A DNA stretch of 14,333 nt from Devosiaceae bacterium. Lineage in GTDB: Bacteria > Pseudomonadota > Alphaproteobacteria > Rhizobiales > Devosiaceae. The translations under genes and the position numbers were made by a program. Below the pieces are notes generated by a model that saw only the letters and a list, made by a program, of their open reading frames with translations, made no database searches and had not been told where the DNA came from. The stretch is from positions 1 to 14,333 of the forward strand of contig JAKISM010000046.1 in NCBI GenBank assembly GCA_021648585.1, read 5' to 3'. Below, piece after piece: positions 7,631-14,333 of the stretch. The first letter of the stretch is position 1. The number at the start of each line of letters is the position of its first letter.

Positions 7631-8116
7631 ATGAATGAAATTTTATTTTATCATCTTGAACAACGCCCTCTTGAGCAAGTATTGCCATTATTGCTTGAAA
7701 AAACTTTGGAGAGAGGCTGGAAAGCCGTAATTGAAACTCTTGATGAAGAACAAGAAAAAGCTCTTAGTGAAATCTTATGGACTTATAAGGACGATAGTTT
7801 TTTAGCGCATAATATAGTTTCAAGTGCAAAAAACACTTTAGATGAAGAGCAGAATATTCTGATTACTACTAATCAAGACAATGTAAATTGCGCAAATGTT
7901 CGGTTTTTTGTAAATGGTGCTATTGTTCGAGCGAATGATGAATATGAACGGTTAGTATATATGTTTGATGGGCATAATAGCGATGCTGTGCAGAGTGCTA
8001 GAAATGCTTGGAAAGAATTATCCAAAAAAAAAATAGCAAGTAAAAATATTCTAACCTATTGGCAGCAAAATAATTTAGGTGTTTGGCAAAAAAAACGTGA
8101 GACTAACACATCATGA
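7631..8116 (+). CDS. holC: DNA polymerase III chi subunit HolC
   Basis: HolC (chi) links the clamp-loader complex, through psi, to single-stranded DNA-binding protein at the replication fork. The 161-residue product has the family N-terminus (ILFYHLEQRPLEQVLPLLLE, residues 4-23), then ERGWKAVIE and the ILWTYKDDSFLAHNI segment (about 48-62) where chi proteins have LW....SFLPH. A central strand FFVNGAIV and a C-terminal region of lower conservation follow. It is slightly longer than E. coli chi (147). It lies 54 nt after pepA, as commonly seen in alphaproteobacteria, and is probably cotranscribed with it; I see no strong hairpin in that gap. The ATG has only a weak AAAGA upstream. It converges on lexA. 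Confidence 0.9.
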   Translation: MNEILFYHLEQRPLEQVLPLLLEKTLERGWKAVIETLDEEQEKALSEILWTYKDDSFLAHNIVSSAKNTLDEEQNILITTNQDNVNCANVRFFVNGAIVRANDEYERLVYMFDGHNSDAVQSARNAWKELSKKKIASKNILTYWQQNNLGVWQKKRETNTS

Positions 8117-8193
8117 TCCATAAATATGACCATAAATCCTGATGAAGTATGCTTGAGCCAAAATCAAGTGCCGCACTCATAAACTAATATAAA
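8117..8193. other. Convergent holC / lexA junction with short tandem duplications
   Basis: This 77-bp spacer holds no gene and no convincing terminator. The best hairpin is CTTGA/TCAAG (8152-8156 with 8164-8168, 7-nt loop) without a T-tract on either strand. Two short tandem duplications are visible: ATGA(T)CCATAAAT at 8113-8125 and 8126-8137 (13 and 12 bp, one base deleted), and an exact 10-bp doublet AAACTAATAT at 8181-8200 that runs into the lexA stop codon. Confidence 0.7.
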
Positions 8194-8200
8194 CTAATAT
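8181..8200. repeat. Exact 10-bp tandem doublet at lexA 3' end
   Basis: AAACTAATAT occurs twice in a row. The right-hand copy contains the lexA stop (CTA at 8194-8196, read TAG on the minus strand) and the last Tyr codon; the left-hand copy would supply a second in-phase-like end just outside the gene. This is consistent with slipped-strand duplication. Confidence 0.85.
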
Positions 8201-8916
8201 TTACGTAAAAGACCCACTAGTCGCCCTTGAACAGTAATGCGATCAGGCCCAAAAATACGTGTTTCATAAGCAGGGTTAGCCGCTTCAAGTGCTATTGAAT
8301 TTCCTTTTTTGCGTAAGCGCTTTAATGTAGCTTCTTCGTCATCAATCAACGCAACAACAATTTCGCCATTAGTTGCTGTTTGCTGTTTATGAATTAATAC
8401 TGTATCGCCATCAAAAATCCCAGCGTCAATCATAGAATCGCCCTTTACCTCAAGCGCAAAATGTTCGCCATTTCCAAGCATTTCTGGTGGTACGCTAATA
8501 TTATGGGTGTTTGATTGGATAGCCTCAATAGGAGTGCCTGCTGCAATTGAGCCCATTACTGGAATTGAAATGGTATTTTCATTATCTTGAGAATACGCCT
8601 CTCTATTTTCTTTAATAGGGTTTGCTTCTTTGCCCAAACTGCCTTCAATGACACTAGGCTCAAACTTTGCTTTGCGACCACCAAGTGAGGGGTTCATAGA
8701 ATCTGGTAATTTAATTACTTCAAGCGCTCTAGCTCTATTTGGCAAACGGCGGATAAAACCACGCTCTTCAAGAGCTGTGATAAGGCGGTGAATGCCAGAT
8801 TTAGAGCGTAAATCAAGCGCATCTTTCATCTCATCAAATGAGGGTGGAATACCACTTTCTTTCATTCTTTCGTGAATGAACATTAAAAGCTCATGTTGCT
8901 TACGAGTTAACATCAT
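8194..8916 (-). CDS. lexA: LexA repressor (SOS response)
   Basis: LexA represses SOS genes and cleaves itself when RecA is activated by DNA damage. The 240-residue product has an N-terminal winged-helix DNA-binding domain (about 1-70: LTRKQHELLMFIHERMKESG, then IPPSFDEMKDALDLRSKSGI), a long linker (about 70-115) and a C-terminal S24 protease domain. The cleavage site is A126-G127 (SIAAGTP), the catalytic serine S161 (GDSMIDAG) and the catalytic lysine K199 (EEATLKRL), so autoproteolysis should be intact. Codons 1 and 2 are both ATG; AAGGGG is better spaced (about 6 nt) for the second, at 8913, which also gives the usual MLTRKQ start. It follows trpC by 121 bp but has its own promoter with two SOS boxes, so it should repress itself. 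It converges on holC. Confidence 0.97.
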   Translation of the reverse strand: MMLTRKQHELLMFIHERMKESGIPPSFDEMKDALDLRSKSGIHRLITALEERGFIRRLPNRARALEVIKLPDSMNPSLGGRKAKFEPSVIEGSLGKEANPIKENREAYSQDNENTISIPVMGSIAAGTPIEAIQSNTHNISVPPEMLGNGEHFALEVKGDSMIDAGIFDGDTVLIHKQQTATNGEIVVALIDDEEATLKRLRKKGNSIALEAANPAYETRIFGPDRITVQGRLVGLLRKY

Positions 8917-8919
8917 CTT

Positions 8920-8925
8920 CCCCTT
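8920..8925 (-). promoter_or_regulatory. Shine-Dalgarno of lexA
   Basis: AAGGGG on the minus strand lies 3 nt before the first ATG and 6 nt before the second. The spacing favours initiation at the second ATG (8913), making LexA 239 residues. Confidence 0.65.
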
Positions 8926-8967
8926 ATATTAAACCTAGCGATTACCCCATCTTCACATAACGAATCA

Positions 8968-8982
8968 GAACATAGGCAGAAC
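8968..8982. promoter_or_regulatory. LexA-binding SOS box 1 (GAAC-N7-GAAC)
   Basis: GAAC at 8968-8971 and 8979-8982, separated by exactly 7 bp, match the alphaproteobacterial LexA operator GAAC-N7-GAAC. The site lies just downstream of the lexA -10 element, over the predicted transcription start. Confidence 0.9.
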
Positions 8983-8983
8983 T

Positions 8984-9012
8984 TTTATACATGTTCTTTT
9001 TATGTTCCGCAA
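8984..9012 (-). promoter_or_regulatory. lexA sigma-70-type promoter
   Basis: On the minus strand, TTGCGG (9012-9007) is followed by exactly 17 bp and TATAAA (8989-8984). The start of transcription would fall near 8977. SOS box 2 fills most of the spacer and touches the -35; SOS box 1 covers the start. LexA bound at either box would block RNA polymerase. Confidence 0.8.
8993..9007. promoter_or_regulatory. LexA-binding SOS box 2 (GTTC-N7-GTTC)
   Basis: GTTC at 8993-8996 and 9004-9007, separated by exactly 7 bp, give a second LexA operator in the opposite orientation to box 1. It occupies the spacer between the lexA -35 and -10. Read outward, both boxes share GAACATA...A-GAAC, so the 40 bp from 8968 to 9007 form an imperfect inverted repeat with the -10 in the middle. 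Confidence 0.9.
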
Positions 9013-9037
9013 GAGGGATGTGCAAATTTTTCTTAAT

Positions 9038-9832
9038 TTAGCCATTTAGGAGGGTTTTTGTAGCTTTTGCCACATCATTTTGACGCATCAGGCTTTCACC
9101 CACCAAAAAACTATTTATGCCAGATTTTTGCAAACGAATAAGATCTTCGTGAGTAGATATACCGCTTTCAGAAACTAATAATCTATCATTTGGAGTGTTT
9201 TTTGCGAGCTCTTCACTCACTGCTAAATCGGTTTCAAAGGCTTTTAGATTGCGGTTATTTATACCAATAAGCGTTAAATCAAGCGCTAATGCCAAATCCA
9301 TTTCTTTTTGGTTATGCACTTCGCATAAAACATCCATTCCCCAATCATCGGTTGCATAAGCGGCCAATTCACCTGCTAGGCCAACATCAAGCGCTGCCAT
9401 AATGATTAGGATAGCATCAGCGCCCCAACTTCGTGCTTGCACGACCTGATAGGGGTCAATCATGAAATCTTTGCGTAACACGGGCAGGGCGCAAGCATTT
9501 CGTGCTGTAATCAGATATTCTGGCGAGCCTTGAAAAGATGGTTTGTCTGTAAGCACAGAAAGACAGGTTGCGCCGCCATTTTCATAAGCTTTTGCAATTT
9601 CGCTAGGGTTAAAATCTTTGCGAATTAAGCCTTTTGATGGACTGGCTTTTTTCACTTCAGCAATAAGCGCAAATTCACCCATGTTTACTTTTTTGCGCAA
9701 AGCCGCCTCAAAGCCACGTGGCGCACTGGCGTTTTTTGCTAGCGCTTCAACCTCGCTTAAAGAGAGTTGCGCCTTTTCTCTTAAAACTTCTTCTTTTTTG
9801 TAATCAATAATCCTATCAAGAATATTTGCCAT
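9038..9832 (-). CDS. trpC: Indole-3-glycerol phosphate synthase TrpC
   Basis: TrpC closes the indole ring from carboxyphenylaminodeoxyribulose phosphate in tryptophan synthesis. The 264-residue protein is a single (beta/alpha)8 barrel of the usual stand-alone size, not fused to TrpF. Visible motifs are ILDRIIDYKKEEV (4-16), the catalytic LIAEVKKASPSKG (56-68, with E59, K61 and K67), VLRKDFMIDPYQV (118-130, general acid K121), then LIGINNRNL, LLVSESGI and FLVGESLM near the C-terminus, which binds phosphate. Its ATG at 9832 shares one base with the trpD stop (TAATG), so translation is probably coupled. It is the last trp gene of the cluster; no terminator is seen between it and the lexA promoter 25 bp downstream, so read-through into lexA is possible. 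Confidence 0.97.
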   Translation of the reverse strand: MANILDRIIDYKKEEVLREKAQLSLSEVEALAKNASAPRGFEAALRKKVNMGEFALIAEVKKASPSKGLIRKDFNPSEIAKAYENGGATCLSVLTDKPSFQGSPEYLITARNACALPVLRKDFMIDPYQVVQARSWGADAILIIMAALDVGLAGELAAYATDDWGMDVLCEVHNQKEMDLALALDLTLIGINNRNLKAFETDLAVSEELAKNTPNDRLLVSESGISTHEDLIRLQKSGINSFLVGESLMRQNDVAKATKTLLNG

Positions 9833-10842
9833 TAGCTATTTGATACCTCAATTAATTTTTCAAGCGTTTTTAGCGCTGCACCACTATCAATAGTTTTGGC
9901 GGCAAGTTTTGCGCCTTGCTTTAGATTATCCACCATACCTGCAACAATAAAAGAAGCACTTGCGTTAAAGATAACAATATCACGATATGCTGATCCTTTG
10001 CCCTCTAACAATAATCTTAATTGAGCGGCATTATATTGCGGATCGCCACCAGTTAAATCTTTGGGGTTTGCAATTTCTAAACCAGCGTCTTTTGGGCTTA
10101 TTTCAAACGAGCGCAATTTATCATTTTCTATTGCGCATACATAAGTTTTACCTGTTGTGGTTATTTCATCTAGGCCATCGCTTCCATAAACCACCCAAGC
10201 CGATTTTGCACCATTTTTTAGCAGGGCACTAGCCACTGGCTCTACCCATTCTTTTGCATAAACACCTAAGAGATAGTGCTTTACGCCTGCAGGGTTAGAT
10301 TGCGGGCCAAGTAGGTTAAACATAGTGCGAATGCCAAGTTCTGATCTAACAGGGCCTACATATTTCATGGCAGGATGATGGTTTGGCGCAAACATAAAGC
10401 CAATATTTGCCTTATTAATGCAGTTTGAAATTTCACTCGCACTTAAATCAAGTTTTACGCCAAGCGCCTGCAATGCTTCGGATGAGCCAGATTTAGAGGA
10501 AAGCGCCTTATTGCCATGTTTGGCAACCGCAACGCCAGCTCCTGCAACAACTATTGCAGTAGCGGTTGAAATATTTAGCGTGCCCATACCATCGCCGCCT
10601 GTGCCAACAATATCTATAGCGCCTTTGGGCGCTTTTACGGTTTTCATTTTCTGGCGTAAAATATAAACAGCACTAGCAATTTCTTGCGCGCTTTCGCCCT
10701 TCACTCTAAGACCCATCAAAAAAGCGCTGATTTGAACAGGAGTTGCCTCACCATTCATTATTTCACTCATTGCACTTTGCATCTCATGTTGAGTAAGATC
10801 TTGTTTTTCGCTAAGCTTTTTAAGGGTAATATTTATATTCAT
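9832..10842 (-). CDS. trpD: Anthranilate phosphoribosyltransferase TrpD
   Basis: TrpD joins anthranilate to phosphoribosyl pyrophosphate. The 336 residues match the usual length and begin with the helical domain (ITLKKLSEKQDLTQHEMQSA). The PRPP-binding GTGGDGMGTLNIST is at 80-93, followed by KHGNKALSSKSGSSE (108-122). The anthranilate-binding segment, about 150-185, includes FAPNHHPAMKYVGPVRSELG and NLLGPQSNPA, with R166 as the expected anthranilate-site arginine. All key residues are present. It starts one base after the trpG stop and ends overlapping trpC by one base. It is not fused to TrpG, unlike the enterobacterial enzyme. Confidence 0.97.
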   Translation of the reverse strand: MNINITLKKLSEKQDLTQHEMQSAMSEIMNGEATPVQISAFLMGLRVKGESAQEIASAVYILRQKMKTVKAPKGAIDIVGTGGDGMGTLNISTATAIVVAGAGVAVAKHGNKALSSKSGSSEALQALGVKLDLSASEISNCINKANIGFMFAPNHHPAMKYVGPVRSELGIRTMFNLLGPQSNPAGVKHYLLGVYAKEWVEPVASALLKNGAKSAWVVYGSDGLDEITTTGKTYVCAIENDKLRSFEISPKDAGLEIANPKDLTGGDPQYNAAQLRLLLEGKGSAYRDIVIFNASASFIVAGMVDNLKQGAKLAAKTIDSGAALKTLEKLIEVSNS

Positions 10843-10843
10843 A

Positions 10844-11452
10844 TTATTTCTTTGAGTTAAAATTACTGGCTATTTTCAAGAAGTTATTGATAATTTCAGA
10901 ACCAAATTGTGAGGAAATGCTTTCGGGGTGAAATTGTACGCCAAACATTGGATGTTTTTTATGAGCTAAGCCCATTATTGCGCCATCTTCACTAGTAGCA
11001 ATAATTTCTAATTCATTTGGTAATGATTGCTTTTCAACTATTAAAGAATGATAGCGTGTGGCAATAAATTCATTTTTTATGTCCTTTAGAATTGCTTTGC
11101 CTTGATGAATGATTTTTGAGGTCTTCGCATGCATAAGCTTTGGAGCGCCAATAACATTTCCGCCCATTGCTTGGCCGATTGATTGCATACCTAAGCAAAC
11201 ACCAAAAATAGGGATTTCACTGTTAAATCGTTTAATCAGATCAATGCAAATTCCCGCATGTGTAGGGGTGCAAGGACCCGGCGAGAGAATAATCGCAGCA
11301 GGATTTATCTTTGCAATTTTTTCAAGGGTGATTTTATCATTGCGATATACTTCAATATTATAATTTTGCTCGCCAATAAGATGCACAAGATTATAGGTAA
11401 AGCTATCGTAATTATCTATCACAATTATGTTGTTTGAGGCTTTGTTGCTCAT
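10844..11452 (-). CDS. trpG: Anthranilate synthase glutamine amidotransferase subunit TrpG
   Basis: TrpG hydrolyses glutamine and delivers ammonia to TrpE. This class I amidotransferase of 202 residues shows VIDNYDSFTYNLVHLIGE (11-28), the oxyanion loop ILSPGPCTP (55-63), the nucleophile Cys86 (FGVCLGMQ) and the catalytic pair His175 and Glu177 (VQFHPES). The YHSL segment (134-137) is also typical. The same family includes PabA, which serves folate synthesis; position between trpE and trpD supports the trp role, though dual use is possible if no other copy exists. The ATG at 11452 overlaps the trpE stop by 4 nt (ATGA), which fits equal production of the two subunits. Confidence 0.95.
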   Translation of the reverse strand: MSNKASNNIIVIDNYDSFTYNLVHLIGEQNYNIEVYRNDKITLEKIAKINPAAIILSPGPCTPTHAGICIDLIKRFNSEIPIFGVCLGMQSIGQAMGGNVIGAPKLMHAKTSKIIHQGKAILKDIKNEFIATRYHSLIVEKQSLPNELEIIATSEDGAIMGLAHKKHPMFGVQFHPESISSQFGSEIINNFLKIASNFNSKK

Positions 11453-12960
11453 TGGCCATACTCAGCATCATGTGCATAGCGCAGTGCCTCATTTGCAGCA
11501 CTAAACAGGGCTTTTGCTTTATTTTCACATTCTAATTGCTCAAGCTCTGGTTTTGAATCTGCGACAATTCCAGCTCCTGCTTGTACATAAAGCTTCTTAT
11601 CTTTCAAAATTGCGGTGCGCAAAATTATGCAAGTATCCATTGTGCCATCTGCGCCAAAATACCCGACGCAACCGCCATAAATACCTCTGCGTGATTTTTC
11701 TAATTCATCAATTATTTCCATAGCACGAACTTTTGGCGCTCCCGATACAGTACCTGCAGGAAAACCAGCACTTAATGCATCAACAAAATCATATTTTTCA
11801 TCAAGCACACCAACAACATTTGAGACAATGTGCATGACGTGCGAATAATATTCTAAGAAGAACTTATCCGTTACTTTAACCGAGCCAATTTTTGCCACTC
11901 GACCAACATCATTACGCCCCAAATCTAGCAACATAAGATGTTCGGCTAATTCTTTTGGATCTGACATTAATTCGTTAGCTAGTTCTTTATCACGTTTTGG
12001 GGTGCTTCCACGTTTTCTTGTGCCAGCGATTGGACGAATAGTTAGCTCTTTATCTTTATCAACTTTAACAAGAATTTCGGGGCTAGAGCCTGCAATAGAA
12101 AAATCATCAAATTCTAAAAAATACATATAGGGGGAGGGGTTTGTGCGTCTTAATGCACGATAAAGCGAGATTGGTGGTAGTGAAAACTCACTCTCAAAAC
12201 GTTGCGATAAAACTACCTGAAAAATATCACCTTGCGTGATATATTGCTTGGCTTTTTTTACCATTGCAAAATATTGCTGTTTTGAGTTGTTTGAAACTAT
12301 TTCAACATTATGCTGAAAGGGAGCAATTTCTTTTCTCTTAATATTTTGTGCAAGACGTAAATTGGCGTCTTCAATTTTATCCTGAGCCATTTCCCACGCC
12401 TGTTTAGCACTAATATTTTGTTTTACATATACTGGAGCGGTTAGATATAATTCGTCCTTTAGAGTATCAAAAATAGCCAATAGGGAAGGGCGCATTAATA
12501 TTGCATCTGGATTATTTAATTCGTCAGGATTTTCATTTGGCAAAAACTCCATATGGCGCACCATATCATAGCCCAAATAGCCATAAATGCCAGCAGCTGT
12601 TGAGGGTAATCCTTTAGGGACTTTTGCTTGCGATTGTTTTACTAACTCTCTTAGCGCTGTAAGGGGCAAAATATCCCAATCCTCAAAATTTTCTTCAATA
12701 TGAGGAGCGGTTTTACTGATTTGTACTTTATTGCGAGTAACTTTTAAAATAATATCTGGCTCAAGGCCAATCATTGAAAAGCGACCTTTAGTTGAGCCGC
12801 CTTCAACTGATTCGAGTAAAAAACTATTCTTGCGCCCCTTTGCAAGCTTAAGATATGCACCAACTGGCGTATCTAAATCTGCAACGACCTTACGCCATAA
12901 AATTTGCGCTTTCCCATCATTATAGGTTTTTTCAAAATCAGAAAACTCGCAATTATTCAT
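11449..12960 (-). CDS. trpE: Anthranilate synthase component I TrpE
   Basis: TrpE converts chorismate and ammonia to anthranilate, the first committed step to tryptophan. The 503 residues split into an N-terminal regulatory and core part with LLES (48-51) and a chorismate-binding domain (about 225-490). That domain carries NPSPYMYF (274-281), GSSPEILVKV (291-300), IRPIAGTRKRG (308-318), LLDLGRNDVGRVA (344-356), YSHVMHIVS (372-380), AGTVSGAPKVRAMEI (402-416) and RRGIYGGCVGY. LLES and NPSPYM match the segments that bind feedback tryptophan in other TrpE proteins, so end-product inhibition is expected. The sequence is a separate subunit, not the TrpE-TrpG fusion found in many Rhizobiales. The ATG at 12960 follows the ppiD stop with no gap and no strong Shine-Dalgarno, so there is no room for a trp leader or attenuator next to it. 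Confidence 0.97.
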   Translation of the reverse strand: MNNCEFSDFEKTYNDGKAQILWRKVVADLDTPVGAYLKLAKGRKNSFLLESVEGGSTKGRFSMIGLEPDIILKVTRNKVQISKTAPHIEENFEDWDILPLTALRELVKQSQAKVPKGLPSTAAGIYGYLGYDMVRHMEFLPNENPDELNNPDAILMRPSLLAIFDTLKDELYLTAPVYVKQNISAKQAWEMAQDKIEDANLRLAQNIKRKEIAPFQHNVEIVSNNSKQQYFAMVKKAKQYITQGDIFQVVLSQRFESEFSLPPISLYRALRRTNPSPYMYFLEFDDFSIAGSSPEILVKVDKDKELTIRPIAGTRKRGSTPKRDKELANELMSDPKELAEHLMLLDLGRNDVGRVAKIGSVKVTDKFFLEYYSHVMHIVSNVVGVLDEKYDFVDALSAGFPAGTVSGAPKVRAMEIIDELEKSRRGIYGGCVGYFGADGTMDTCIILRTAILKDKKLYVQAGAGIVADSKPELEQLECENKAKALFSAANEALRYAHDAEYGQ

Positions 12961-14322
12961 TTAGCGCATATCCATATTGCCCATGCCCGGATTATTACTT
13001 TGCGGGTCAATAATTTGGGTTAAAGTTTGCTCGTTTATTCTTATGCCTGCATCCTCGCGTAAGCCTGTTACAAATTCTGCATAAATAGAATCAATAATCG
13101 AATTATTCATAAACTCTCTAGCATCTTCGTTTTCTTGCTCAGCTTTGCTTACACTAAGCACATGGAATACAATATAATCTCCATTACTATTTTCTACAGA
13201 ATTAATATAACCAGTTTTGCCACCAAACATTTCCCTAATGCTATTATATTCTAGAATTGAAATTTGCGTTGCATTAAGCAAAGAGATTTCATTGAGTGAT
13301 AATAGGGCATATTGACCAGAAACGGCTACTTCCTCAAAAGAAGAACCGCCTGTTAACTGATTAACAAGATCATCAACCTGACGTTTAAGCTCAGTTTGGG
13401 TGCTTTGATCTAGTAAAGCCAGTCTTATGGCCTCACCAACTTCATCAACTCTTTGATCACGAGCTGGTTCTACGGATTTAAGATCAAACCAAACATTAAG
13501 ATTAGCGCCTAGTGCGATACTTGGAGCTAATTTATCTTCCCTTGCTCTAAAGATTGATTCAGCGATCCGTACTCGCCCTTCTTCTGGAACAGCTATTAAT
13601 TGCTCTAGTCCATCTCCGATTTGAGAGATTTTTGTTGAAATTATATCTAAATTATATTGTCCAGCAATTTCATTTATTGGAGTAAATGCGGCTCGCATTT
13701 CTTCAATTTGATCAAGATAATCTAAATATAGTTCACGAGCTTGTTTTAGCTTAAGGTTTTGAGCAATCCGTTCACTAACCTCGCTTAGCGGAGCTAGTCC
13801 TCCAGCATTTATTTTTTCAACATAAATAACTCGTTCTCCATCAAAACCAGAAATTATTTCAAAGTCTTTCTCTGTTAAAGAAAATGCAGTTTCGCTTAGC
13901 GAGCTGTCCAAAATTTGAGATTTTGATAATGTGCCAAGATTATTTGCCTGCAAATTATTTTGAGAGATTAAATCATTAAAAGACACGCCCGATGATTTGC
14001 CAGTTTCAAAAAGCTGTAAAATTATATCGTTATCAAGTACTAGTTGCGAAATAGTTCTGGTTTCGGTTCTATTGTAACTTGCTTTGGTGCGCTCATATTC
14101 ACCAGCAATTTCATCGTCCCCTATATTAATGCTCTTAGCAATAATTTGCGGTGAAAGCGCCATTATCTCAACTTGGCGTAATGGTATTGTGCGAAACAAA
14201 GATTGGTTGTCGCTCAGATATTGCGCTATTTCAGCTTGAGTTGGATCACTTGGGGGAAGCATAGTATCTTTGCTAACGATGAAATATTCAAGATCTCTTT
14301 TATCATCACCAAATCTAGTCAT
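12961..14322 (-). CDS. ppiD: PpiD-like peptidyl-prolyl isomerase, C-terminal part (N-terminus absent or in another frame)
   Basis: PpiD is an inner-membrane-anchored periplasmic foldase, normally about 600-630 residues with one N-terminal membrane helix. The 453 residues here resemble only the middle and C-terminal parts. RDLEYFIVSKD and EIAQYLSDNQSLFR come first, then a degenerate parvulin-like segment (about 88-172, including FDGERVIYVEKINAGGLAPL), the WFDLKSVEPARDQRVDEV stretch and a C-terminal LREDAGIRINEQTL. There is no signal or membrane helix. The ATG at 14322 has no Shine-Dalgarno, and in its frame a TAG stop lies one codon upstream (14328-14326). In the neighbouring frame the minus strand reads CTG TTT AGC TTA TGA, so an upstream frame would stop at an ATGA overlap. 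This suggests a frameshift (natural or sequencing error) or a gene split into two coupled parts; the window ends 11 bp further on. It lies directly upstream of trpE. Confidence 0.8.
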   Translation of the reverse strand: MTRFGDDKRDLEYFIVSKDTMLPPSDPTQAEIAQYLSDNQSLFRTIPLRQVEIMALSPQIIAKSINIGDDEIAGEYERTKASYNRTETRTISQLVLDNDIILQLFETGKSSGVSFNDLISQNNLQANNLGTLSKSQILDSSLSETAFSLTEKDFEIISGFDGERVIYVEKINAGGLAPLSEVSERIAQNLKLKQARELYLDYLDQIEEMRAAFTPINEIAGQYNLDIISTKISQIGDGLEQLIAVPEEGRVRIAESIFRAREDKLAPSIALGANLNVWFDLKSVEPARDQRVDEVGEAIRLALLDQSTQTELKRQVDDLVNQLTGGSSFEEVAVSGQYALLSLNEISLLNATQISILEYNSIREMFGGKTGYINSVENSNGDYIVFHVLSVSKAEQENEDAREFMNNSIIDSIYAEFVTGLREDAGIRINEQTLTQIIDPQSNNPGMGNMDMR

Positions 14323-14333
14323 AAGCTAAACAG

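Noticed and set aside
8113..8142. Nine-codon reading frame starting in the ATGA at the holC stop
   Set aside because: Too short, lacks its own ribosome site, and lies in a duplicated AT-rich stretch; likely chance.
8152..8168. CTTGA/TCAAG hairpin between holC and lexA as a bidirectional terminator
   Set aside because: Only five to six pairs, low stability, and no T-tract on either strand.
1..14333. A novel defence system, mobile island, CRISPR array or biosynthetic cluster
   Set aside because: Every coding stretch belongs to a housekeeping family; I saw no repeat-spacer pattern, integrase, transposase, terminal inverted repeats or abrupt change in base composition.

Overview
The window looks like ordinary chromosomal DNA from an AT-rich alphaproteobacterium (roughly 35-40% G+C by eye). 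Three things point there. The first is a lptF-lptG-lptD-surA-pdxA cluster beside pepA and holC. The second is a LexA of the alphaproteobacterial type whose promoter carries direct-repeat GAAC-N7-GAAC operators instead of the CTGT-N8-ACAG type of Gammaproteobacteria. The third is a ppiD-trpE-trpG-trpD-trpC string ending at lexA. I cannot fix the order or genus. I see no phage, transposon, CRISPR, tRNA or rRNA gene, and no unknown multi-gene system; every gene belongs to a recognisable family.

Left block (1-5938, minus strand). In transcription order this is lptF, lptG, lptD, surA and pdxA, with pdxA cut by the left window edge. LptF and LptG form the permease of the LPS exporter, LptD is the outer-membrane LPS translocon, SurA is the periplasmic chaperone for outer-membrane proteins such as LptD, and PdxA makes a vitamin B6 precursor. 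The genes overlap or abut (4-nt ATGA overlap, 1-nt overlap, 42-nt gap, 0-nt gap), so they very probably form one operon. A 135-bp divergent spacer (5939-6073) separates it from pepA and holC on the plus strand (6074-8116). These encode leucyl aminopeptidase and the chi subunit of DNA polymerase III.

Right block (8194-14333, minus strand). In transcription order this is a PpiD-like peptidyl-prolyl isomerase fragment, trpE, trpG, trpD, trpC and then lexA. The four trp genes convert chorismate to indole-3-glycerol phosphate, except for the PRA isomerase step (trpF, not present). They are packed with gaps or overlaps of at most 4 nt and directly abut ppiD, leaving no room for a separate trp leader. 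lexA has its own promoter in a 121-bp spacer. Two alphaproteobacterial SOS boxes there form a 40-bp imperfect inverted repeat around the -10 element, which is the clearest regulatory site in the window.

Features worth a second look: the double LexA operator; an in-frame stop just upstream of the ppiD fragment, suggesting a frameshift or split gene; a 24-bp in-frame tandem duplication at the pdxA N-terminus; small tandem duplications at the holC/lexA junction, where two usually separate conserved blocks meet; and the absence of the moaC-moeA genes usually found between trpC and lexA.
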